64,000 nt of DNA, taken from Gammaproteobacteria bacterium HGW-Gammaproteobacteria-4. Its GTDB lineage: Bacteria; Pseudomonadota; Gammaproteobacteria; Xanthomonadales; Xanthomonadaceae. This document shows, piece after piece, positions 46,846 to 55,255 of the stretch; position 1 is the stretch's first letter, and each line of letters starts with the position of its first letter. A program made the position numbers and the translations under genes. Location of the stretch: positions 62,001-126,000 of the forward strand of contig PGZC01000005.1 of the NCBI GenBank assembly GCA_002839995.1. The letters run 5' to 3'. The notes below the pieces were generated by a model that saw only the letters and a program-made list of their open reading frames with translations, ran no database searches and was not told the DNA's origin.

Positions 46846-47594
46846 TGCGCATTGCGTCGCTGACGGCGATGCAACGCGCCGCCTGCGCCAGCGTCAGCGG
46901 CGAACAGATGGCGCTGGTCGATGCCCGTACCATCGATGGCTATGGCGTCAGCCTGATCCAGATGATGGAAAATGCCGGACGCAACCTGGCCCGATTGGCG
47001 CGCGATCGTTTTTTTGCCGGCGATGCGCGCGGACGCACGGTGCATGTCCTCGCCGGGCCGGGCGGCAACGGCGGCGGGGTACTGGCGGCGGCGCGACGCC
47101 TGCATGGTTGCGGCGCCGCGGCGCAGGTCTGGCTGGCGCAGCCGGACCGAATGAGCCCGGCCGCGGCGCAGCAATGGGCCAGCCTGCAACGACTCGGTGT
47201 GCGGCTTGCGGATGCCGGGCGTCCTGGCGATGGCGCCGACCTGCTGCTCGACGGGTTACTGGGTTATCGCCTGCGCGGACAGCCGAGCGCGTGTTTCGCC
47301 GAACTGATCGCGCAGGCCAACGCCGTGCGGGCGCCGATCCTGGCGATGGATCTGCCGTCCGGCCTCGATCCCGATCGCGGCATCGTCAACGCCGTGACGG
47401 TGCAGGCGACGGTCACTCTTACCCTTGCCGCGCCCAAGCCCGGGCTGCTCGCTGAAGCTGCGCGGGCCGTGGTCGGCGAACTGTATCTGGCCGATATCGG
47501 GGTGCCGCCGGCGGTGTATGCCGATCTGGGTCTGGCCGCTGCTGCGGCCATGGTCGATGTGTTCGCGACCGATGATATCCAGCGTTGGATGTGA
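46845..47594 (+). CDS. nnrE: NAD(P)H-hydrate epimerase (YjeF N-domain only)
   Basis: Epimerises damaged (R)- and (S)-NAD(P)HX so that a dehydratase can repair them. The YjeF_N fold is clear (249 aa): SLIQMMENAGRNLARLA, the phosphate loop in LAGPGGNGGGVLAAARRL, LLLDGLLGYRLRG, and MDLPSGLD with a conserved Asp. Two conserved loop positions differ: canonical G-N-N-G-G-D-G reads G-G-N-G-G-G here. The C-terminal ADP/ATP-dehydratase domain usual in bacteria is absent. The protein may therefore be an epimerase alone or have drifted. It overlaps the NRDE gene stop (TGATG). Confidence 0.8.
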   Translation: MRIASLTAMQRAACASVSGEQMALVDARTIDGYGVSLIQMMENAGRNLARLARDRFFAGDARGRTVHVLAGPGGNGGGVLAAARRLHGCGAAAQVWLAQPDRMSPAAAQQWASLQRLGVRLADAGRPGDGADLLLDGLLGYRLRGQPSACFAELIAQANAVRAPILAMDLPSGLDPDRGIVNAVTVQATVTLTLAAPKPGLLAEAARAVVGELYLADIGVPPAVYADLGLAAAAAMVDVFATDDIQRWM

Positions 47595-47659
47595 ACGGGA
47601 TGCTGCGAACGGCGCGGATGCAGTAGCATCGGCAGAGATTTTGGTCGAGGGGTGGGTCG

Positions 47660-48070
47660 ATGGTCTGGTTGCGGGCATTCATTGCAGGATTTTTTTCCAC
47701 CCTGATCTTTCATCAGGGCATGCTGGCCTTGCTGCATTTCGGCAAATTGGTGCCGCGCGCGCCATTTGCGATGACACCGGTGCCGCCGCTCGGAATTCCG
47801 TCGGTGATTTCGCTGGCGTTCTGGGGCGGTCTGTGGGGTGTGCTGTTGTGGGCGATGATTCGAGGCCAGAGCGGTGGCACGCACTGGCTGCTGGCGGTGG
47901 TGCTCGGCGCGCTGCTGCCCAGTCTGGTGGCCTTGCTGGTGGTGTTCCCGCTCAAGGGCATGGCTTTTGCCGCCAACTGGGACCCGAAAATCTGGGTCGG
48001 TGCGGCCCTGCTCAATGGCGCCTGGGGATTCGGCGTCGCGCTGTTGATGCAATGGCTGGGCCGGCGATGA
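47660..48070 (+). CDS. Small membrane protein with four helices (136 aa)
   Basis: Hydrophobic protein with four predicted membrane helices. It has a conserved-looking loop FHQGMLALLHFGKLVPRAPFAMTPVPPLGIPS after the first helix, and later segments ISLAFWGGLWGVLLWAMIRG and LLAVVLGALLPSLVALLVVFPLKG. I recall similar conserved membrane proteins in Proteobacteria with no assigned function. GGTCGAGGGGTGGG lies just before the ATG. Its TGA overlaps the ATG of the phosphoribosyltransferase gene, so both are translated together. Confidence 0.8.
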   Translation: MVWLRAFIAGFFSTLIFHQGMLALLHFGKLVPRAPFAMTPVPPLGIPSVISLAFWGGLWGVLLWAMIRGQSGGTHWLLAVVLGALLPSLVALLVVFPLKGMAFAANWDPKIWVGAALLNGAWGFGVALLMQWLGRR

Positions 48071-48645
48071 GTGCGTCGCCCGAAGCCGTGAGCGGCGATC
48101 GATTCCGCCTGTACGGCCGTGCCGGCACGCTGGCCCTGCTCGATGCGATGGCGCGGCAAGCGGTGGTGCGATTGGCGGGCCAGCCGAGCACGGTCATCGG
48201 CGTGTTGCGGCGCGGTGCGCCGTTGGCCGATCTCATGGTAGAGCGCATGCGCGCGCTCGATCCGGGCCTGGACATCGCGCGCATGGACTTGAAGGTGAAG
48301 CGCTACAGCGATGACCTGCATCTGCTGCACCCGGATACCAGCCTGGATGCCAGCCCCGAGCAACTCAACGCCAGTTTTCGCGGTCGCCAGGTGATCGTGG
48401 TTGATGATGTGCTGTATCAGGGCTACTCGCTGTTCCGGGTGCTGGAGTTCGTGCGTCTGCGCGAGCCCGAGGCGGTGCTCACCGCGGTGCTGGTGGATCG
48501 TCGCGCACAGCGCTTGCCGGTGATGGCCGATATCGTCGGCGCGACCTTGCAGATCGCGCCCGAGCAGGTGATCGAATGCAATGTGCCGCCGTTCGAGTCC
48601 GAGCTGGCGGTGGACGTGTGGCGGCCGGGGCCTGCGAGCGGGTGA
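48067..48645 (+). CDS. PyrR-like phosphoribosyltransferase
   Basis: Type I PRTase fold of 192 residues. The PRPP-binding motif VIVVDDVLYQGYSLFRVLEFV, a hood-like N-terminal part (VIGVLRRGAPLADLMVERM), and DLKVKRYSDDLHLL resemble PyrR/uracil phosphoribosyltransferase proteins. No pyr genes are nearby, so a PyrR-type regulatory role on pyrimidine operons is only a possibility; salvage of uracil is the other. The start overlaps the membrane-protein stop by 4 bases (ATGA). Confidence 0.78.
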   Translation: MSASPEAVSGDRFRLYGRAGTLALLDAMARQAVVRLAGQPSTVIGVLRRGAPLADLMVERMRALDPGLDIARMDLKVKRYSDDLHLLHPDTSLDASPEQLNASFRGRQVIVVDDVLYQGYSLFRVLEFVRLREPEAVLTAVLVDRRAQRLPVMADIVGATLQIAPEQVIECNVPPFESELAVDVWRPGPASG

Positions 48646-48664
48646 CGCAGCCGGATGACAGCCT

Positions 48665-49087
48665 TCACACACCGCGTCGTTTTGCGCTTGCGCTCAGGCT
48701 GATCCGGGTGGCAGCGGTGTCGCCGAGCGCCGCCTGCAAACGCACCACCACGCGGCCGTGGGCGCTTTCCCAGACCTGCTGCTGCGATTGCTCGCCGTCG
48801 CCGCCCAGTTGCACCAAGTGCCAGCCGCTGGCCGGCAGGGTGGCGCGGAAGAAATCGGCCGCCTGCGCGAGCGTGCCGGAAAAGACGTGATGCCGCGCAC
48901 CGCGGTTGACCGCCATCACCGTCGCGTTCGCCGGTGTCGGCACGCTGGCCAGCAATGCGCGATCGGCTGGCGCGGAAGACACCACCTGCACACCGACCGA
49001 GAACTGGCCATGGCCGGCTGCGTTCGCGCTCAACGGAGCGAATGCAATCAGCGCAGCAAGCAGTAACCGGACAGTGGGTTGACGCAT
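48665..49087 (-). CDS. Secreted hypothetical protein (140 aa)
   Basis: A signal peptide (RLLLAALIAFAPLSANA, cleavage before AGHG) is followed by about 115 residues without cysteines. The middle part (FSGTLAQAADFFRATLPASGWHLVQLGGDGEQ) looks like an alpha/beta module with a tryptophan core. GGAG lies 10 bases before the ATG. No family recognised. It converges on the phosphoribosyltransferase gene and is separated from the pilus operon by 550 bases. Confidence 0.7.
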   Translation of the reverse strand: MRQPTVRLLLAALIAFAPLSANAAGHGQFSVGVQVVSSAPADRALLASVPTPANATVMAVNRGARHHVFSGTLAQAADFFRATLPASGWHLVQLGGDGEQSQQQVWESAHGRVVVRLQAALGDTAATRISLSASAKRRGV

Positions 49088-49637
49088 GATCGTTGGCTCC
49101 GAGGCGATTGCCTTCGTGGCCATTGCAGTCGGTGCGGCACGGCAAATATGCGCGCCCGATCGCGAAATCCTCGTACCGGCACATTGTTCGTCCGGTTCTG
49201 TGTGTGCGGTCGCCCACATACCGTGATCGCCAACGCACATTGCATTGACAATCGCGATATGGCTGGCGGATGGCCGCTACCGCAAACGTGAACCAGGGCA
49301 CAGGATGCGCGGCTAGCGCCTTGATTTATCGGGTTGCGACCGTTTCTGGCGCGCCGTGTCAGCCAAGGTGACGCGCATTGTCAGTTTTGCAGGGCGCGCA
49401 ACATCGGCGGATTGACGGATATCTTTAACCAAAAATAGCGGCACCGATCACACAATCAAACATTGGGTGTCCCGGTATCAATTCAAGAGTGTGATGGCAC
49501 AGACATTTCGCCCACGGTTTTGCTACCGTTCTGATCCCGTCAACCCGTGCGCGGGCACTGGCGGATCGGGCGCCGGCCACGGATCGGTCAAGCGCCGCCC
49601 GCACACCATGCTTCCATTCCCTTGAGAGAGAATCGTC
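49088..49637. other. Intergenic region upstream of the pilus operon
   Basis: About 550 bases with no supported gene. The right two thirds have more AT than the surroundings (for example TATCTTTAACCAAAAATAGCGG near 49420). This is the probable site of the pilus promoter and regulator binding. The last bases give the ribosome site GAGAGAGAA before the pilin ATG. Confidence 0.5.
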
Positions 49638-50183
49638 ATGAATACGCCGTTCGTTGTTGCCCGTCCGGGCAAGGTTTTGTTTGCCGCCATCGCTTCGGCG
49701 CTGGTCGCCGGTAGCGCATTCGCCGGCCCATCGCCGCAGACCGGCTCGTTCCAGGTCACCGCCAACGTGGTCGCCAGTTGCCGCGTCACCAACACCACCG
49801 ACATTGCGTTCCTCAACTATGATCCGGCGGACGTCAACAACACCACCGCGCTCGATGCCAGCGGCGACATCTCGGTGCGCTGCGTCAAGGGCACCACCGC
49901 CAATGTCGCCATCGAACAGGGCGCCAATGCGGCAGCCGGCTCCAGCTGCGCCACGCCGCTGCGGCAGATGGCCGGTCCTGGCACCGAGCGCCTGAGCTAT
50001 GCGATCTTCCAGGACGCCGCACGCACCACGCCGTGGGGTTGCGACACCACCAATGACCAAAGCTTTACCGCGGCTTCGGTGTTGTCAGCGACCACGCTGA
50101 GCACCTACGGCCGCATCCCGGCAGGTCAGGATGTCGGCACCGGCGCGTTCGTCGACACCGTGAATGTGACGGTTACATTCTGA
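49638..50183 (+). CDS. Spore coat U domain pilin (major subunit candidate)
   Basis: Secreted SCPU-domain protein (181 aa): signal peptide ending SAFAGP, then an Ig-like fold with two cysteine pairs (ASCRVTN with VRCVKGT, and SSCATPL with WGCDTTN). The C terminus STYGRIPAGQDVGTGAFVDTVNVTVTF is the beta-strand signature read by chaperones of archaic (Csu-type) pili. As first gene of the chaperone-usher operon it is probably the main shaft subunit. Confidence 0.9.
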   Translation: MNTPFVVARPGKVLFAAIASALVAGSAFAGPSPQTGSFQVTANVVASCRVTNTTDIAFLNYDPADVNNTTALDASGDISVRCVKGTTANVAIEQGANAAAGSSCATPLRQMAGPGTERLSYAIFQDAARTTPWGCDTTNDQSFTAASVLSATTLSTYGRIPAGQDVGTGAFVDTVNVTVTF

Positions 50184-50229
50184 TTGCAGCCTGGGCGGCA
50201 ATAGGGCTGCCCGCTGACGAACCGCTGTC

Positions 50230-51018
50230 GTGACCACCTCGAACGTCCAACGACGCGCTGCTGCCGCGGTGCGCACCGGTGCGCGTGCACTGGCCCTGAT
50301 CGCTGCGCTCGGTGCCATGGCGCCGCGCGCGGCCGTGGCCGCGCAGTTCACCCTGGCCCCGACCCGCGTGCATCTGGCACCGGGGCAGGTCGCGCAAACG
50401 CTGCTTTTGGGTAACGAGGAAGACCGCGAGGTGTCGTTCGAGCTCAGCTACCAGCACTGGCGCATGGCGGCGGACGGGCAGTGGCTGCTGGAAGACAGCG
50501 ATGATCTGATTCTGCATCCGCAGATCGTTACCGTGCCCGGCAACGGCAAAGCCGTGATACGGGTCGGCACCTTGCGCGCCAACGTGGCGCAGGAGGATGC
50601 CTACCGCATCCAGATGCAGGAGTTGCCCGGCGACACCAGCACCCAGGGCGTGGCGGTGACCATGCTTACCCGGCTGAGCGTGCCGGTGTTCGTGCAGGTC
50701 GCCAAACCGACGCTCGAACTGGAACTGGCTGCTGCCGAACTTGGGCCGGACGCGCTGACAGTCGTGCTGCGCAATGCCGGCACGCGTTACTTTTCGCCCG
50801 AAGATGCGCGCCTGATCGTGCGCGATGGCGAGGGCGCGGTGTTGCACCAGGACACGTTGGGCGTGCCGTATCTGCTGGTCTACGCACAGTTGCGCCTGTC
50901 GCGGCCGCTGCCGGCGTCGGTTTGCGCCAACGCGGAACGGATCGAACTCGTTTTCGCCGAAGCCAAGCTCGATCTCGGCGCGCCGGTGGCGGCCGCCAAC
51001 CGCCGATGCGGCAGCTGA
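50230..51018 (+). CDS. Periplasmic pilus chaperone (Csu/archaic type)
   Basis: PapD-like chaperone (262 aa) that donates a strand to pilins in the periplasm. A signal peptide (ARALALIAALGAMAPRAAVAA) precedes two Ig domains: FTLAPTRVHLAPGQVAQTLLLGN as first strands, then RLSVPVFVQVAKP as the subunit-binding edge. It starts with GTG. The last 13 bases overlap the usher gene, so usher translation is coupled. The C terminus ends in a cysteine (RRCGS), pairing perhaps with VCANAERIE. Confidence 0.85.
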   Translation: MTTSNVQRRAAAAVRTGARALALIAALGAMAPRAAVAAQFTLAPTRVHLAPGQVAQTLLLGNEEDREVSFELSYQHWRMAADGQWLLEDSDDLILHPQIVTVPGNGKAVIRVGTLRANVAQEDAYRIQMQELPGDTSTQGVAVTMLTRLSVPVFVQVAKPTLELELAAAELGPDALTVVLRNAGTRYFSPEDARLIVRDGEGAVLHQDTLGVPYLLVYAQLRLSRPLPASVCANAERIELVFAEAKLDLGAPVAAANRRCGS

Positions 51019-53342
51019 GAGCGGTATCGCTGGCGCTGGTGTTGGCGTGCGGTGGTATCGCACGCGCCCAGGACGGCGATGAGCTGCTGCTGCTGGACTT
51101 GTGCGTCAACGCCGATTGCGTGGGTGTTGCGGCGGTGGTGCTTCGCGACGCGCAGGTATTGATCGAAACCGGGGCGTTGCGTGCGGCGGGTATACGCATC
51201 GACGGCCTGGCAACGATAACCATCGGCGAACGCCTGTTCGTCGATGCCAAGGCAATCAATCACGGCACCCGCGTGCGCCTGGATCGCGACGCGCTGCGCG
51301 TCGATGTCGATATCGCCGCGGCGAATCTGCCATTGCAGGAAGTCAATCTGCGCACCCGCCGCCGTTCCGATACGGTGCAACTGCCGTTCACCGCATTCGC
51401 CAATTATTCGGTTGCGCTGGGACAACCGGCGGATCGCAGCGCGTTTCTCGATGCCGGGCTGGGCAAGGGCAATCTGGCCTTGCGTTCGACCGCGATCTGG
51501 GATCGCAGCCGCGGCTGGCAGCGCGGCCTGAGCCGCTTCGAGTTCGACCGCGCCGATGCGCTGCAACGCTGGACGCTCGGCGACCAGTTCGCGGTGACCC
51601 CGGATGCGCTGGGCGGTGGCGCATTGCTCGGCGGCATCGGCGTCGAGCGGGCGTTCGAGCAGGACCCGTTTCTGGTCACCTTTCCGCAGCCGTTCGTCGC
51701 CGGTGTGCTGGAATCGCCGGGTACGGTCGAGGTGTACTCCAACGGTGCGCTGATCGCGCGCCGCGAGCTGCAGCCCGGCCCGTTCTCGCTCGACAACATC
51801 GGGGTACCGCCGGGGCGTTCGGACGTGCAGGTGATCGTGCGCGACAACTTCGGCAATCGCCGCGATGTCAGCGGTTCGCGGTTCTACACCACCACCACCC
51901 TGCTCGCGCCGGGGCTGAGCGATTACGGCCTGCGCGTCGGTCTGCCGCGCACGCAGGCATTTGCCGGCAGTTACGACGGCGACCCGGCAGTGCAGGCGTT
52001 TTACCGGCGCGGTGTCGCCAAGCGCCTGACCCTGGGTGGCCGCATCGAGGCGGATGAACAATTGCGCAATGCCGGCCTCAACCTGGTCTGGCAATTGCCG
52101 GTCGGCGACGTGCAACTCGACTTCGCCGGCAGCGATAGCGACGACATCGGCGATGGCCGCGCGCACGCGTTGATCTACAACCTGGTCGGGCGCAAGGTGG
52201 GTTTTTCGCTCGGCCAGCGCCAGTTCACTGCCGATTACCGCAACCTCGGCCAGGACGCGACGCCGATCCTGTCGCAGTTGCGGCTGGATCGCTTCGGTTC
52301 GTTATCGCTGGCGCCGGGGCTGGATTATTCGGTGTTGTTCACCTTCGGCGAGCAGCGCTTCACCGGCGGTTTTCGCGCGCACACGCAAGGCGCCAACCTG
52401 ACCTGGCGCATCGGCGCGCGCAGCCAGATCGTGTTCGGCGTGCAGCACCGCAGTGGCGGCGGGGTGGACGATCTGGCCGCCATCGTCAGCCTCAACATCG
52501 CGCTCGACACCCGCGACAGCCGCTGGCGTCCGGACAGCATCGGCAGCGCGATCGCATGGGACGACAACGGCAACGCGTCGCTGCGCCTCGACACCCAGCG
52601 TTCGCGACCACCGGGCGTGGGTGCCGGCTACGATGTCAGTGTGCTGGGCAACAACGATGGCCAGCAGCAAGGGTTTGCCCGCGTCGAATATCAGGCGCCG
52701 TTTGCGCGTTTCGCGCTCGAAGGCGAACAGGTCTCGGGCAACAGCAATGTGCGCGGCATCGTCAGCGGCGGCGTGGTCGCCATCGGCGGACGCGCGTATG
52801 CCTCGCCGCCGATCGATTCGGGTTTTGCGCTGGTGCGCACCGGGCTGGCCGATCTGGCGATACAACGCGAAAACCTCGATGTCGGCCGCAGCGATGCCCG
52901 CGGCGACCTGCTGGTGCGCGACATGGTGCCGTTTTTCCCGAGCCAGGTCGGCATCGACCAGGAATCGATCCCGCTCGCCTATCGCTTTGGCAAGCTCGAA
53001 CACGCGGTGGCGGTGCCACGCAATGCCGGCGCCATTGTCGGCTTCGATATCAGCCCGATGCATGCCGCGCGCGGACACATCGTGCTGCAACAGTTGGATG
53101 GACAGACGCAGAGCGTGCGCTTTGGACGAATCACGGTGCAGACCGCGATCGGGCCGCTGCATTCGCGCCTCGGCGGCAGCGGCGCGTTCTGGTTCGACGA
53201 CCTCATGCCCGGCCGTCATCAAGCAACCGTAACGACCGAGAATGCCAGCGCGAAGTGCCTGGTCGATGTGCCGGACGTTGCGCCCAACGGCATCGCCGAT
53301 CTTGGCGAGGTGGTTTGCTTCGCCGAGGAGGGCGGGCAATGA
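51006..53342 (+). CDS. Outer-membrane usher of a Csu-type pilus
   Basis: FimD-family usher (778 aa) that threads pilins through a 24-strand barrel. A signal peptide (LALVLACGGIARA) precedes the N-terminal subunit-binding domain with a cysteine pair (DLCVNADCVG). Usher landmarks include the plug region GTVEVYSNGALIARRELQPGPFSLDNI, FYTTTTLLAPGLSDYGLRVG, and C-terminal MVPFFPSQVGIDQESIPLAY. Length fits the archaic class, slightly shorter than classical ushers. It overlaps the chaperone gene by 13 bases. Confidence 0.92.
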   Translation: MRQLRAVSLALVLACGGIARAQDGDELLLLDLCVNADCVGVAAVVLRDAQVLIETGALRAAGIRIDGLATITIGERLFVDAKAINHGTRVRLDRDALRVDVDIAAANLPLQEVNLRTRRRSDTVQLPFTAFANYSVALGQPADRSAFLDAGLGKGNLALRSTAIWDRSRGWQRGLSRFEFDRADALQRWTLGDQFAVTPDALGGGALLGGIGVERAFEQDPFLVTFPQPFVAGVLESPGTVEVYSNGALIARRELQPGPFSLDNIGVPPGRSDVQVIVRDNFGNRRDVSGSRFYTTTTLLAPGLSDYGLRVGLPRTQAFAGSYDGDPAVQAFYRRGVAKRLTLGGRIEADEQLRNAGLNLVWQLPVGDVQLDFAGSDSDDIGDGRAHALIYNLVGRKVGFSLGQRQFTADYRNLGQDATPILSQLRLDRFGSLSLAPGLDYSVLFTFGEQRFTGGFRAHTQGANLTWRIGARSQIVFGVQHRSGGGVDDLAAIVSLNIALDTRDSRWRPDSIGSAIAWDDNGNASLRLDTQRSRPPGVGAGYDVSVLGNNDGQQQGFARVEYQAPFARFALEGEQVSGNSNVRGIVSGGVVAIGGRAYASPPIDSGFALVRTGLADLAIQRENLDVGRSDARGDLLVRDMVPFFPSQVGIDQESIPLAYRFGKLEHAVAVPRNAGAIVGFDISPMHAARGHIVLQQLDGQTQSVRFGRITVQTAIGPLHSRLGGSGAFWFDDLMPGRHQATVTTENASAKCLVDVPDVAPNGIADLGEVVCFAEEGGQ

Positions 53343-53430
53343 GCGGCCGCTCACAACGCAGCGCGCCGTACCGGCATACACTGGGCGACGCGAGCGATCA
53401 TCATGCGCCGTTGCGCAGCGGAGCCACGCC

Positions 53431-53943
53431 ATGATCAAGGTCACCTCTATCGACAAACTGTCGTCGGCGCTTGCGAGCCGATCGGGCTTGCTGTTGCTCG
53501 TGCTGTCGTTGTGCACATGGTGGTCGGGTGCCGTCATGGCGCAGGGTCCGCCGCCACTCGACTGTATGGTCACCGTCAATGACTTGAACTTCGGCAATTA
53601 CGATCCACTGGAGACTACCGTGGCGGTGATCACGACCACTACCATGATCCTGGATTGCAATAGCAACAACACGCGAGTGCAGATCGCCCTGTCCACCGGC
53701 TCGTCGGGGACATTCGCCAACCGCACGATGCGCCAGGGCGCATCGACCCTGAACTACAACATCTTCGGCGACGCCAATTTCACGTTCCTCTGGGGCGATG
53801 GCACGAGCAACAGCTTCATCCGTAATGTCACCGTGGATAAAAACAGGAACGAAACGGTCCCCATGTACGGTCGCATCCCGCCCGGGCAAGACCCCTTGGT
53901 TGGCCTGCACAGCGACACCATCATCGTCACGCTGACGTTTTAG
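53431..53943 (+). CDS. Spore coat U domain protein (second pilin, possible tip or minor subunit)
   Basis: Secreted SCPU-domain protein (170 aa). A long signal peptide (LLLLVLSLCTWWSGAVMAQ) is followed by the fold with CMVTVNDLNFGNYDP at the start, ILDCNSNN in the middle and the chaperone-recognised tail YGRIPPGQDPLVGLHSDTIIVTLTF. It has fewer cysteines than the first pilin. Position after the usher is where Csu-type operons place minor or tip subunits, but this one has only a single SCPU domain. GGAG precedes the ATG by 8 bases. Confidence 0.87.
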   Translation: MIKVTSIDKLSSALASRSGLLLLVLSLCTWWSGAVMAQGPPPLDCMVTVNDLNFGNYDPLETTVAVITTTTMILDCNSNNTRVQIALSTGSSGTFANRTMRQGASTLNYNIFGDANFTFLWGDGTSNSFIRNVTVDKNRNETVPMYGRIPPGQDPLVGLHSDTIIVTLTF

Positions 53944-54045
53944 CGATAGTGCATCGAAAGTCACGGTGCCGACCGGCACGCGCAGGGCATGGATTCGGCT
54001 GGCAGCATGGCACTCCACAGTCACGCTTCCGGTCGGAGATCGCCC

Positions 54046-54783
54046 ATGAAACGCACGTTACTGTTCGCCGCGCTGGTTCTTGCCGCCGCGCCGGCGTTTG
54101 CCGATAGCACGTCCTGCAATATCGACAGCGATTACGACGTGGCCTTGAGCCCGGACGCGATCACCTTCTCGCGCGAAGACGGTGAACCGCGTTCGGTGGT
54201 AATGCACGATGGCAACCTGCGGGTGGACGGCCACGAAGCGGCATTGACCGATGCCGACCGCGAGCGGGTGCGGCAATTCGAGCGCGATGCCCGCGCGCTG
54301 CTTCCCGAGGTACGCGCGATCACGCTGGAGGCGGTGGAGATCGCCTTCACCGCGATGACCGAAGTGGCACGTGGCCTCGCCCCGGACAATGCCAAGTTGC
54401 AGGCGAAGCTGGAGGATTCACGCGCTGAATTGCTCGCCCAGTTCGACCAGCCCGAGGGTCATTTCAAGATCGACGAAGATGCCGTGGCCGCCAGCGTTAC
54501 CCGGCTGGTTGGTGAAATTACTCCGACCCTGATCGGTGAAATCACCACCGCCGCGCTTTCTGCCGCATTCAGTGGCGACGAAGGCAAGGCCAGGGAAATC
54601 GAGCGGCGTGCGGAAAACATGGAAGCCGATATCGAAGCCAAGGTGAAGGTGCGTGCCGACGCGCTGGCAGCGCGCGCCGATATCCTGTGCCCGAAGTTCG
54701 CCGCGCTCGACGCGCTGGACGAGGCGCTGGTCTATCGCCTCGCCAATGGCGGCGCGCTGGATCTGCTGCGCGCCGACCGGTAA
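54046..54783 (+). CDS. DUF2884 (YggN-like) secreted protein
   Basis: Periplasmic protein (245 aa) with signal peptide (LLFAALVLAAAPAFA). CNIDSDYDVALSPDAITFS and VMHDGNLRVDG follow. A long helical part comes next, including two alanine-rich helices (ITTAALSAAFSGDEGKAREIERRAENMEADIEAKVKVRAD) and a conserved late cysteine (ILCPKFAALDAL). It matches the YggN/DUF2884 family in length and layout; the function is unknown. It lies about 100 bases after the pilus operon and ahead of a strong terminator. Confidence 0.82.
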   Translation: MKRTLLFAALVLAAAPAFADSTSCNIDSDYDVALSPDAITFSREDGEPRSVVMHDGNLRVDGHEAALTDADRERVRQFERDARALLPEVRAITLEAVEIAFTAMTEVARGLAPDNAKLQAKLEDSRAELLAQFDQPEGHFKIDEDAVAASVTRLVGEITPTLIGEITTAALSAAFSGDEGKAREIERRAENMEADIEAKVKVRADALAARADILCPKFAALDALDEALVYRLANGGALDLLRADR

Positions 54784-54823
54784 ACGCCTACGGTAGCGCC
54801 CCAGGATCGCTGCCGCATCGCGT

Positions 54824-54854
54824 GCCGCCGGCTCTCCCCCGGCGGCTTTTTTTT
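54824..54854 (+). terminator. Rho-independent terminator after the DUF2884 gene
   Basis: GCCGCCGG and CCGGCGGC form an 8-base GC stem around CTCTCCC, followed directly by eight T residues. It closes the DUF2884 (and possibly pilus) transcript. Confidence 0.93.
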
Positions 54855-54869
54855 GGCATCGTCAGTGAA

Positions 54870-55045
54870 GGTCGCCCACAGGGTGGGCTCCTACAGGTGA
54901 GCGCAGCCGCCTTTTTGTACGAACCCACCCTGTGGCCGACCGAGCGAAGCGCGCCTTGAAATACCCCTGTAGGAGCCCACCCTGTGGGCGACCGAGCGAA
55001 GCGCGCCTTGAAACACCCCTGTAGGAGCCCACCCTGTGGGCGACC
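54870..55045. repeat. REP cluster, four units, last two as 52-bp direct repeat
   Basis: One REP in forward orientation (54871-54896) is followed by three in reverse orientation (about 54917-54941, 54967-54992, 55019-55044). The last two share the flank GACCGAGCGAAGCGCGCCTTGAAA plus ACCCCTG and are spaced 52 bases apart. The second unit has lost part of the palindrome symmetry (CTGTGGCCG instead of CTGTGGGCG). Confidence 0.88.
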
Positions 55046-55255
55046 TTTTACCCGCGACGCGCATGCCGCGATGAATACGAATGCACCCCGCCGCGGGCTG
55101 GACACACGCAGCCACGCGCGGGAATCTGCACGTCCCACAAGCGCCTGCTTCGGATCGCCGAACTTTGGCAGGGTTACACTGCCGGTTGGCGCGGGCCGTC
55201 GCTATTGCCACAATGCGGGGTTGGCGGACCCGAAACGAATCATCAAGGAACTGCA

